Assembly: GCA_026119935.1 (NCBI GenBank)
Contig: JALRMH010000017.1
Location: 434,001 to 498,000 of the forward strand
Source: Endothia cerciana
Lineage: Eukaryota; Ascomycota; Sordariomycetes; Diaporthales; Cryphonectriaceae
DNA: 64,000 bases
Direction: 5' to 3'
The first letter of the stretch is position 1, and every line of letters starts with the position of its first letter. A model generated the notes under the pieces. That model saw only the letters and a list, made by a program, of their open reading frames with translations. It ran no database searches and was not told the DNA's origin. Positions 1-10,834 of this stretch are shown here, in pieces. The translations under genes and the position numbers were made by a program.

Positions 1-151
1 TTATGTAATGAAAGCAGGGCTTCACGTACATTGGTTTCTGAGGAAGGCAGAATGAAACAACAAGTGTGGAGTTTGCATGGCAGTCCGCCTTATGGTAGGG
101 TATCCAGTCTAATTTAATTATCAATGCTCATTCGCCACGATGCCGTGCCTC

Positions 152-1504
152 TCAAGCCGCATTAGGTCGTGGTTGTGCCGCCAGTAATTCCCCCGAGAAC
201 GCTCTCACGGCATCTGCAAGCCTCTGCATCGTCCCCTCCTCGACATAAAAGTGTCCTGCCGTCGAGATCTCGTGCGCCCTGAACATCGATCCGGGGGCAG
301 ACTGCAGTTTCGACGCCCACTCACGGAACTTCTTTGCGGCGACAAAGACGTCCGAGTCGCCGTATACTGCGAGCGTGGGGTTGTCCATCAGCTTCTGTCT
401 CTCCTGGCGGGCGGTCGAGTCTCCAGGTTCCGAGCTGCCCATATCTGCCGTCTTGTCCCTGGCCCTGGGCGGCTTCGGATGTTTCCCAAAGAGCCCACCC
501 AGGTTCATGGTCATGAGGCTAGTAGCCCATCCGACAGGCGGAGACACCAGCAGGTAGGCCACCCGTGGCGTGGTCAGTCCTGCGACGGGCGGGAGGCTGT
601 CTGGATCCTTTTCTTCTTCGGGCCTTGCGTCTTTCGTGGCCGATGTCTCGTCAGCCTTCTGCTCCGTCTTCCTCTTCTTGTGGTGATGAAGCTGGTGGCT
701 CTTCGCCTTCTGCATCAGATCCGCCACGCCCTTGCGTAATCTCTCCTCGGCGTCGATGGAGAAGCTCCGGCGGCTGTGCTCCTGGCTCCGGCGCTTGTCC
801 TCGTCCCCGCCAACCCGCATTCCAAGAGCTGCTTTCCTGGGCGAGATCGGGCTCTCCGCGAGGGCTGCGCGTGCGCTGCCCAAGATGAGGTTTTGTCTCT
901 CGGCGAGGTGCTGGGCTCGTAGCCGTATGTCTGCTGCAGCGGAGGCGCCTTTTGGGGTGATGAAGGGCTCGAGTGTGGCATCGAGGGTTGGGAGGAGCTT
1001 CGTGATCATGGCACCGTAGGAATATCCACATAAAAGGAGTACCGGGGCGTCCCCTGAGCGCGTCCCGGTGGTCTCCTCGGCCAGCACAGCTTCCGTAGGC
1101 GCCGTACGCAAGCCTACCGGGCTTCCAGGCCCTCCTTGTGGCTGAAAAGGGTCCAAGTAGTGCACATAGTAGTACACAAACGCTGCAAAGGACATATAAT
1201 CGCTCCTCTCCGCCCTGGAGGTCCACGAGGTCCGCCCCGCAGAGTTCCCCGCTCCCCGGAAGTTGAACGTGCCCACCACGAAGCCCTGTCTCAACAACAC
1301 CGCCGATATCATCTCGACGACCGCGTCATCATAGCACCCTCCCAGCGGCGCGTACGGATGCGCGACTACCGCGGCGTGTCTGCGCCACGGCGGGGCGCGG
1401 GGGTTGGGAGTGAGGGACTGGGGGTGGTAGATGCGGCATTCGAGGGTCGTCGCGTCGTCATGGATGCTGGGGATGGTGAAGGACAAGGCGGGCTCGGGGA
1501 GCAT
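152..1504 (-). CDS. alpha/beta-hydrolase fold protein
   Basis: Single-exon gene for a 450-residue serine hydrolase of unknown substrate. The nucleophile elbow GYSYG (Ser162) follows a hydrophobic strand. The N-terminal part has the usual strand-loop pattern with HPYAPLGG near 49-56 and NFRGAGNS near 81-88, as in peptidase S9/Hydrolase_4-like enzymes. A late GDSDVF (Asp383 or Asp385) and AGHFYVEEG (His418) supply plausible acid and base residues, so the triad looks complete. Between about residues 175 and 310 lies a long, charged, Lys/Glu-rich and His-rich insertion, probably disordered, which makes the protein longer than a bare hydrolase domain. There is no signal peptide, so it is probably cytosolic. 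The ATG at 1504 is the only sensible start. Fold assignment is firm; the reaction is not. Confidence 0.85.
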   Translation of the reverse strand: MLPEPALSFTIPSIHDDATTLECRIYHPQSLTPNPRAPPWRRHAAVVAHPYAPLGGCYDDAVVEMISAVLLRQGFVVGTFNFRGAGNSAGRTSWTSRAERSDYMSFAAFVYYYVHYLDPFQPQGGPGSPVGLRTAPTEAVLAEETTGTRSGDAPVLLLCGYSYGAMITKLLPTLDATLEPFITPKGASAAADIRLRAQHLAERQNLILGSARAALAESPISPRKAALGMRVGGDEDKRRSQEHSRRSFSIDAEERLRKGVADLMQKAKSHQLHHHKKRKTEQKADETSATKDARPEEEKDPDSLPPVAGLTTPRVAYLLVSPPVGWATSLMTMNLGGLFGKHPKPPRARDKTADMGSSEPGDSTARQERQKLMDNPTLAVYGDSDVFVAAKKFREWASKLQSAPGSMFRAHEISTAGHFYVEEGTMQRLADAVRAFSGELLAAQPRPNAA

Positions 1505-2589
1505 GGTATCGCCTCAGGAGGAGACGTGGTGGTGGAAGCTGGGTTTGGAGGTTTGGCGAGGCATTCGGAAGACTTGGGGGTGAGGTCGAGTGCCCTTCAT
1601 CAGCCCGGGGCTGAAATGTGATGGGGGGATTAATCAGAGCTGGCACATGATGAGATAAAGATGCATGGGGGAGGGACAATGGGGACAGGGGATATCCCAA
1701 AGTGCGTCGTGAGCGATAGGACATGTGAATCACACGAGGATCATGAACTGGTAGACTTTGTCGTCGGAAAGGAGGGGACCAAAATGCCTCTGGCAACTCG
1801 CCCTTGACGTCAATAGTTAGGACCCTGGAAAAGATGGACCCAAGTACTTACAACAGTCCTCAGGTGGTCTGTGCGTTACTGGACATACACCAGTTGAACT
1901 TCAAGGGTGGTGTCTTCATCTTGAATTTCAATTTCTGGTCTACACATCCATTCTATGGGTTTGTGTTGATTCGAGTTGGTGGCTTGACATCCACCCTTTC
2001 ATATTTTGCCTTCTGCACAGAAAAGTATCTAAGCAAAGTGACCGCAATTCATGCTGAGACTTCGTATTTCGTATCCGACATGGCAGCTGGAGGCACACAC
2101 GCGCAGCATGAACAAGAGTTTTTCGGTGCAAGTTCCGGGAAAAGAACAAAATGTTGGTTTCCGTTTCATTGCATTCCCTCTAAGCATCACAAAACTTATG
2201 TGCCTCAATCTATAGCACACTGACATGCCGTACTCGGTGCTCGTTTATGCATAACAAGTGGAGTAGGCTATGGCAGATTCGCAGCTATTGCCGGTCAGAT
2301 TTTGTCATGGGGAACAGTCATCGCGTGCGAGGGGGTCTGATGACTCTCTTCTGGCTTTTTACCCTGCTCTTGACTCGTTCTTTTGTTTTCTTTGTTTTTC
2401 CTTCGTTCCATTTTCCCTCTCTCTCTTAATCATCATGCCTTTTTGCTTGCTCCTTGCTAGAATCTGTCAAGATTGTCTCAATTGATTGATCTGATCTCTT
2501 CCCATTGATCTTGTGTTCATGTGCATTGCGTTGTTGTGTACATCATCTCACTAAGAGCCAGTCTGCCTCAAAGGCCCGGGGTCACAAGT
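1505..2589. other. intergenic, divergent promoter region
   Basis: Shared upstream region of the divergent hydrolase and EamA transporter genes. No coding pattern is seen. The last 250 bases before the transporter are T/C-rich, as is usual for fungal promoters and leaders. Confidence 0.5.
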
Positions 2590-3863
2590 ATGGCCTCCAG
2601 CCGTGAGGATCGGGATGCTCCGCCTCTAGCTGAGGACGAGACCGTCCTCGGAAATCATGAGCAGAATGTCTGGCAATCAATATGGGCAGACAACAAGGGT
2701 GCCCTCCTAATTTTACTGTCTGAGGTCTTCGGGTCCTCTATGGATGCCACTGTACGGTACCTACAGCAACAGCGAGAAGGCGGCCCTGGCTTCCACCTCC
2801 TTCAGGTACGTCCCATATCATACTCACCTACCCACGAGGAATTTTTGTGAATTAATTGCCCTCAGGTCATCGTGTTCCGCATGGGTATAACATTTTTGTT
2901 GAGCTCAGTTTTTATGTGGTGGATCAAGGTCCCTCATTTTCCGTTAGGAAATCCTGAAGTCAGGGGTTGGCTCGTCCTCCGGGCCCTCTTCGGCTTTGTA
3001 GGCCTGTTCACATTATATTGTGCGTCGATGACCCTGTTGTGAAAGAACGGGGAGGAGAAACTTACACTTCCCCAGACTCCCTTCACTACCTTCCCCTCGC
3101 TGAGGCCACCGTCTTGCGATTCCTAATCCCCCTCGCCACCGCCTGGGCCTGCCACATCTTCCTTGGCCAGTCGTTTACCAGCAAGCATGTGATCGCCGGC
3201 CTCATCGCCCTGGTCGGCGTGATTATCATCGCCCACCCGGAGGCCCTGTTCGGCAAGGTCGACGACACCATCGAAACCAACGCTACCACCGGGAACCTCG
3301 ATAAGGTCACCTCGTCCCAGCGCCTGCTTGCGATCGGCGTCTCCCTCGTCGGCATCTTCGGGGGTTCCGGTGCCTACACCGTGATCCGCGTCATCGGCAA
3401 CCGCGCACACGCCCTCATGTCGGTGAACTACTTCGCCTTCGTCGCGACCGTGGGCTCCAGCGCCGCGCTCATCGCCCTCCCGGGCGTCAGTTTCGTGATG
3501 CCGCGGTCCGCCAAGGAGTGGGCCCTGCTGGGCGCCATGGGCCTGCTGGGCTTCGCGCTGCAGTTCCTGCTGACGACGGGCTTGCAGCTGGACAAGAGCC
3601 CCAAGGCGACATCGATGCTGTACTCACAGATAGTCTTCGCGCTGGGGTTCGACTGGGCCATCTGGGGCGTGTTGCCTAGTGGCTGGAGCTGGGTCGGCGG
3701 GGCGATCGTCGTGGCTAGTACGCTGTGGTCCGCACTGCAGAAGACGGAGCCCGCATCGCCGAGAGAAGCGGCGAGAAAGGCGGTAGTGGACGAAGAGACC
3801 GCGTTGCTTGGGGCACATAGGCCAGGAACCGATGGTGAGGACAGCGGCCCCACCACCACGTAG
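2590..3863 (+). CDS. EamA/DMT-superfamily membrane transporter
   Basis: Three exons inferred: 2590-2805, 2866-3019 and 3076-3863, with introns of 60 and 56 nt (GTACGT...CAG and GTGCGT...CAG), giving 385 residues. The second splice restores a LYYSLHYLPLAEATVLRF run typical of the end of the first EamA repeat, which strongly supports the model. About ten hydrophobic segments are visible, with a hydrophilic N-terminus and a soluble tail after about residue 345. Family members (drug/metabolite transporter superfamily, fungal YPL264C-like proteins) are integral membrane carriers, often of the plasma membrane or Golgi; the substrate cannot be told from sequence. Without splicing, a TGA falls shortly after position 3019, so the intron is needed. 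Confidence 0.88.
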
Positions 3864-6732
3864 TAGGTATAGAACAGTCTACGTAGAGCTATGCCAGTTT
3901 TTTGAGACGCCGTTTAGGAACTCGACTATCATCCGCGGGAAAGTGAATGGCAGGAGGTCAGTCCCACGGAGTTTATTCTCCTGCCTATGTGCTAAGTAAA
4001 CCTGCTTCTCGACCACAAGACCCCATCTCTCAACCCCCCGGCCCCCAAAACCAAAACAGGCAACATTCGCCCTCCAACATCTCAAATAGCATACGAACCC
4101 GTCCAACCTGGCTTCTCTGGGCCCTCAGCTCCTCGTTCCTTCTCCTCTTCTTAATCTGCCTCTCCGCCGACCTCTGCGGCCCTCGAGAACGCCTCGCTCT
4201 TCCACGTGCTCCTCTTTATATCGCCCCCCGGGCCTCGAAGAGGACGAATTCGGCGGTTTGCCACCATAGGAGTCACTCGTCCCGGGCTTCGGCGTGATCC
4301 TCCTGGGGAACCACGTCCGGATGCCGTGCTGCCGGGGTTCCTTGCCGTGCTCGTAGTCTGAGACGCGATGGCGCAGACGTCCACGTGGGCGGCGGGTGCT
4401 TTGGTTGGTGTGCTGCTCTATGAATTCGGTTGGTTGGACGTCACCATAAGCGAGTCTAGCGGTGGCCCCGGATTTTCTAGATGTGGCAGGGGCTCTGCCC
4501 CTTTCCTTGTAAGATGAGGGCCCGGGCTCGTGATCGGGCGAGGACATGCTGTTGGGCTTACGTACTGTTACCAGGGAAGTACTGCCTGTCGCTCCTGAAG
4601 TCTTCTGTGTTGCTTGTTGGTAGTATACTAGCTCCCCAGGAGGAGAAAACCTTCACTGGCTGCGATGTACAAGATACCATCGTGAAGTGACGGGCGAGTA
4701 GAATTGTGCAGTACGAATTCATAGTGTCTCGTGGGAGGTCGATATCGGGCAACAGCCGTTACCAGGTGGGTGGCAGTCTACCTACGACCTTGCGCTCATG
4801 TATCAGTGCGCAAGTAGAAGTCTTCCCATACATCATCTAATCGAGAGTCTTTGAGATGGAATTTAGACTACACGAGCGTACCAATTGACAAGGAGATGCA
4901 AGTATATATAGGATGCTTTGCAGTCAAGACCATTATGCAAAGGCTGCAGGGTGTTACCGGGCGGGCGGCCGGTTCTGCACAAATGTCTGCCTTTAGATAA
5001 TTAAACTACAATGAGAGGTTGTGTGAGTATTGTGGGAGAGCTTTCCAATCCTTTCATAGTCATTACCCTCAAGCTTCACCCGGCAGCCTTGGAAGTCTCG
5101 AAATCACCCCATTGATCCGCTTATTACCCTAGCGGATCGCAGGCAGGGAATGGACCAGTGTCACTTCTGACAGAGACCAAAACCGCCAGCTAGGGATTCC
5201 GTTACCCCGTGGGCTAAATAACGAAGAAGTGATGATGTCCTGGTCCGCAAGCCGTAGTAGAGATAAGGACGCAGAACATGCTTTTACCACTCCCTCGACG
5301 CTATTAGTTCGACTGTTAACCATGTGGGCAAGAGGCTCCTGTCCTCGATAGGTGGTCAAGTTGACGAGGTTGTGTCGCGATCTCCTGGCAAAATTGATAC
5401 CTTCGAGCCGAAGAGGTTGAAAGCACCATCGGCTGCCCGTATCTCGTAAATGCTAATTTCACCGCTCATTGCCTTCATATCAAAACGCAAGGGGCTGGGG
5501 CTGGCAATCTCAGGAAGTTCTCTAGATGTGAAAAGTAGCTTCCTTTACTACCAATAGCCCTCGACAGCGCAGTGTTCCCATCAACGACAATTTCCTGCGT
5601 CTATGTTGATCCTTCCAGTAAGGCGATGTGGCCCACAACTTGTCTCCACTGAAACGGCACTTCAGGATCGGACTCAATTGCTCAGCTACTGAGATCACTT
5701 CTCCCCCCCCGCGCCTCTCCAATGCCTCAGTATTAGTGACTTCAAACTGGTGCTATTGATGCAAAACCTTTGGACGATATTTTCTGATTAGCCTGCACGC
5801 GGGAATCAAGTTGATCTGACGAGTTTATGGGTGTAAGTGACGTCCAGGGTCCATGAGCACATGTGGGGGAGCGGGTGATACATGCAGGGGTTTCCACACC
5901 GCGTTCGTGCTGAGATGCTGTAATACAGTAGATCTGCATACTTCCTGCAGGGTTAGCCGGTGAAGACATGAATTTGCGACAAGCCCTTACCTAGGTGGGA
6001 TCTCGAGGCAATATAGGTTGCTCGAAAGCAAGAACCCCTGCGTGTTCTCCAGCGTTATTTGCAATGAGGCCACAAGCCGGCAAGATGGGAACTTCTGTTG
6101 CATATGCCACCTGGCCATTCCCGAGTCAGTATTGAAACGTACTCAGTAGACGTATAGGGAATGAGGACACTCCTGATTTTCTCATGCAATTATTGGTGAA
6201 CACGTAGCCAAAAAGTTTGCCTGGTTGCCTAACAATGGGTGGACCAGATGGACCGGATCTTGATGGTCTGCCGCATGTATCCTGCAAGAGATACGGACCG
6301 AAAACACAAAGTGTGACTTCTACAGGCACTCAGCGGTCCGCTGGCTCTGCATTTGGTATTTTGTGCTTCTTAAAGTTTCTTCCCCTGCCTCGTCTGAGCA
6401 CAAGTGTGCTCCAGTGGAAATGCCGCCATGGCCACCAGATGCCGATACCACAGTCTTCAGTCGAGTGCCCAGGTGCGCATTATCTGCGCACTGCAGTTGC
6501 GATCAAGCTTACCGAAAGCCATTTTCTATTTAAATGGCCAAGATGGACGTATAGTCAAGGACACTATCCACGCAGGGAGACTCGGAAGGACGAGTGGACG
6601 CTTCTTGAAGATTGTCGAATATCAATTGCTTCCTTGACCTCCTCGCTTTTCCCTCTTTTTTCTGTTTGTTGCATTACACTGTCAGTGATAAGAAGCTCTG
6701 TTTGATATCGGTTGTGTATTGAAAAGCGCACA
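3864..6732. other. intergenic, no gene seen
   Basis: About 2.9 kb with only short, pattern-free open frames. The longest ATG frame (4125-4547, minus) encodes an Arg/Ser/Gly-rich peptide without family features. No repeat structure was recognised. Confidence 0.45.
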
Positions 6733-9186
6733 ATGGGTCACCTTGGCCATCTTCGGCCAGGAGCTGGCCTGTTTGAAAACCATGATGAACCTCACTCGCC
6801 TTCGTGTGAACGGGGTGGACCAACAACACAGATGTTCAAGGAACCTGACCGCCTCCGCAGTCGAACGGTGCAGTCCGTGCGAGCAGCGGCACCTGTACTA
6901 CCAGGGAAGAAGCGTGTCGCAAGTCGTCCGACAGAGGATCTCTTCAGATCCTATGACTCTGGCTACCACAGTTTTCAAAACGATGATGAGATCGACACAT
7001 CCTATGGGTCCACGGCCAAGAAACGTACGGAGGTCTTGACATCCCTCGTTGCTAGCTTGGGAACTGAAAAGATAGTCCAGCTATGCAATGCATATTCGCG
7101 TCCTGCTCTCTGACCTTTTATACAGCCACAGATCTTCAGCAACACCACAAGACCAGGCACGTGAGAAAGACTCAGCCCGCTGGCGGATTCGAGGGCATTA
7201 AGCCGGCCGCAAAAGCACTCGCCGACCCAGGCACCGCTATAGTGCGTCAACCCGAGGACCGTCCAGTTCGTCGATCAGTTGGAAGAAGACAGTATTGTCG
7301 GCTCATCAACTGCCCCACGTTCTGCATTCATGCTTCAGATTGAGCGCACTCTAAGGGATTCTCCGTCTGTACCCTCCGGGACTATTGCTACGACTCAGGT
7401 TCACCCAGACCAGTCGCCCCTGCGCCAAGATGCCGCACTTGTGACCAATGGCAACACCCTACCAATTGGTCGCACTCGTTATCTAGAGAAACCATCCTCT
7501 TATAACGACTTACATGACACTGCAAGGGGACAGATCAAGCAAGAACCCGAAGGATCATTGACCCTGGCCGAAGTCGACCCTATTGAGCCACAGCGTCATC
7601 AGCAAAACCAAGATTCGATTCGCACCAAGTCTCCCACGCCATGGACTGGAGATTCGGCGATCATTGAAGACGGCTTGTTCAGTCATGTTGACGGTACCTC
7701 CTCGCAGTTTGGTCATGCCCGAGGACCGGCAGTGCACCTAGTGGAGGACGGAGAGCAACCGCAGAGAAGCCCAGGGTTGCGCATGAAAGACTTCACTCTG
7801 ATGACAATGTGCGCCATCTCGAATTTCTTTCGACAGAGCGTGGTTGGACAATACATTGGTTGCAACGGAGGCAGCGTTGCTCGAACCAACCCTCCACTGG
7901 TGCAGGACGAGGGGTCGCGAAAGAGCAATGCATCCAAGAAACGATCTCGCAGCTCCAAATACTACAAAGGTCAAGAAGAAGGCGGCGGTGACGGTTCATC
8001 CGATGACGAAGGGCCCCCGAGGAAGCACCAACGCATCGAGGATGATTCACTACCATTTGCCTGCCCGTATTTAAAGAAGGATCCAATCAAGTATTCGGGC
8101 CCGGAATGGAAATGTCACACTTACAAGCTCAAAAATGTCAGCCGCGTCAAGATGCATCTCGATCGTCGCCACCAGCCCCCCAGATTCCTCTGTTCCCGTT
8201 GTAGCGTCACGTTCCCGACGCAGGAGGCCTTTGATATCCACACCTTTCACGAAGAGGCCTGCACGCCACGTATCCCACGCATCGAGCCGGACGGGATCAC
8301 TTCCCAGATGAAGGAACAGCTTGGCAAAAGGTTTCGGGGAGTCCCAGAACAACAGTGGTTCGCAATGTTCGATATCGTGTGTCCAGGCCACCGACCACGA
8401 CCCCGGTCACCATACAATGATAGCAGCATTTTCGAGGGCGTTCCTGAATTCTGGGAATTTTTGATAGCACATACTCGGAGAAGCCTCGTTGAAATCCTGA
8501 CGCAACATGGAGTGGCACCACAACGAAACTCAAATGTAATACGAGACATTATCACGTCCCAAGAGGAGGCTTTTCTCGAATGGGTGCGCTCGGGTCGCAT
8601 TCGCTCTGCAGCATCAGTCACAGCTCCAAGTCCAGCAATTTCGTTCCAGCCCATGCCCTCTTCCCGGACATCCTCGCTCGTCACGCCCGGTTCCGGCTCA
8701 GAATATGCAGGGCTCAATTTCCAAAATGCTGTTGCGGCTTCAAATCAACAGGATCCGGTCGCGGAGTCCAGTACATCACAATGGTCTCGGACCCAATCGA
8801 ATTGGATTTATCAGACCGTCAGTGTCGATGCATTTGAAGCCAGCAATGCTCGCGGAAGTGGAGCCACCACACTCGACGACGTTCCCTCTTCGGTAGAGTC
8901 ACTGGCTGGGGCTGATGTCCCGTCGAACTTCACAATTCACGATCGAGCCTCGGGCCGGCATGCGACATACTCCTTTCCTCGAGCTGCATATGGCGGCGCG
9001 CAAGAAGACGTTCGGCGTGGTACGGCACAGACGATGAATCCCAATGCGACCGTAACCGCAAACGGCTCCGTGAGCAGTGAAGACTTTTGGCCAATAACCG
9101 TAGGCCCAGTCGATGACCCCGAATTCTCGGCTGAACCTGACCAATTCCCCGATGATCAGCAATTGGAAGGTATCCATACCTGGTGA
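6733..9186 (+). CDS. C2H2 zinc-finger protein, putative transcription regulator
   Basis: Three exons inferred: 6733-7024, 7081-7160 and 7243-9186 (introns 56 and 82 nt), 771 residues. The middle exon carries a textbook finger C101-x4-C106-x12-H119-x4-H124 with the conserved Phe and Leu in place, and the frame switches needed on each side match GT...AG signals. A second zinc-binding block lies near residues 396-460: CPYLKKDP, then VKMHLDRRH, then FLCSRCSVTF and FHEEAC. This is the arrangement of a fungal-specific family whose members are often annotated only as C2H2-type proteins. The N-terminus and the C-terminal 250 residues are Ser/Gln-rich and look disordered. A KKRSRSSKYYK run near residue 355 could be a nuclear signal. 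A nuclear regulatory role is inferred from the family only. The start is the first ATG in the frame; transcript support is absent. Confidence 0.72.
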
Positions 9187-10834
9187 GCAGTCAAGACCTA
9201 AACAGGGAGACAGGGACGACAAAGCCACGGTATGGTGCTCACTCGGAAGTCTGGGAAGCTTGGCACTGACATATCCAGATTGGTCACGCTCCGAGGTTCT
9301 TCATTCCAGGATGCGCAAGTAAAATGAGATAAATTTGGGCAGTCAATGGAAAGCAAATTACTACAGAAGTAGAAAAGGAGAAAAGAAACCTCCGTCATCA
9401 TCAACATTCGGAATCTAAAATGTGCTTAGGTTGATTTGCTTTCAGCATTTTTCAGGCATATTCAACTGTCACGTTCAACCTACACAACGGTAAGTACTTG
9501 TGGCATTAGGATTAGATCAAGCCATGACACCTGATAATAATCGCATACACCACGGTATGTGCAATCTGTTTCCCCTTAACTCGGTATCTAGTTCCTCTCC
9601 CCTACCCGTTTTCCTATACTGGACATGCTTCTAATCCTACCATAGGCTTGCTCAAGTTTCGATCACGCTACTATATATCCAGAAAGTCTGGCTGGCTACC
9701 TAAAGACGGACGGACCAGATGATCTGGGCTAATTTAGTCGATCGGGATCAGATCAGTGGATCTGTAGGGAGAGTTTGCTCTTCCTGTCCTATCACCGTGA
9801 GCACAGAAAGAAATGAAAGCCTTGCGCGTTAACTTCGTCAAACTGAACACGCTCTCTTTCTCAGCTCACGCCTTCGCTATCTTCATGATTGTGGCTCCCG
9901 AAGACCTGACGGAAATCTGAGCAGTCTGGTAGATGCATCGCTCGGGTCGGCAGTGTTGGCGTCTGCTTTCCCTGAAATATTTTTGTTTCGTCTTGACTGG
10001 ACCCAGATCTGTATCGTTCACCCAGAGCTGGTGAGATTGCTTATGCGAGTATACTTGCCTGTGCGCCGCTGACATGTATGGAGCCCATTTCAGCGAGCCG
10101 GACGTCCACCGGACACCATTTTCTAGTTACCGTCCCCGAATGCCAACGCCATATAGACATACACATCGTTCAGAGTCGAGGTCAACGTGGTCAAGCTTGA
10201 CCGCATATGCCGGCCTCATGCTTGCCTCGTTAGTATTATAAGGCAGTCTCTGCAGATACATAGTATCATCTCGTACATACCTATTTGAATATCGCCTGCT
10301 ACGACTATGGAGGGAGCTCCCTTGCAGAATATGCATCCGGTCCATACCGACAACTCCTAAGTAATTTGAACGTGTCGACGCATCCTCAGTCTCCACGGCA
10401 GCCTTGAAGAATATCAGCGCCGTGTCCTCGCGGTTGGCTCATTCGGACGGGTGTGCGTGAGTCTATCTCTCGCTCTATTCTTATTTTTATATTTTTGTCT
10501 CTATTCTCCTTCACTTTTCCCTTCTTTTGGCCGTGGTTTGGGAGGGTGATCCTCGAGGCCTTGTTCGGCGTTGTTGATAGCCTGAAGTCGACAGTACAGG
10601 GGTCTAGGGCCAGGGGGTTAAGTAGACCCGCTTTGAGGGTTCTAGAAGCTAGTTCTTAGTCATCTCAGCCTCAAAACTCAATTCTGATCTTCGCAAATAC
10701 TCGCATCGGCCCTCAAAGACCTAGACTTTTGTTGCTATGTAGGCTAGCTGCCTTGATACCGCCGTCTTGTCCTATATTATTCGACTCCTTCAGCCTCTTC
10801 ATCACTCTCATCTTTGTCTGTCTCATACATCAAG
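9187..10834. other. intergenic, promoter side of the URI gene
   Basis: About 1.6 kb with no coding pattern. The stretch from about 10460 to 10830 is pyrimidine-rich and probably holds the core promoter and 5' leader of the following gene. Confidence 0.45.

Noticed and set aside
4125..4547. 140-residue minus-strand frame, Arg/Ser/Gly-rich
   Set aside because: No recognisable domain, no supporting splice pattern or neighbouring exons; could be a lineage-specific gene but not supportable.
6217..6705. 162-residue plus-strand frame upstream of the zinc-finger gene
   Set aside because: Irregular composition, overlaps the likely promoter, no motif and no in-frame join to the downstream gene.
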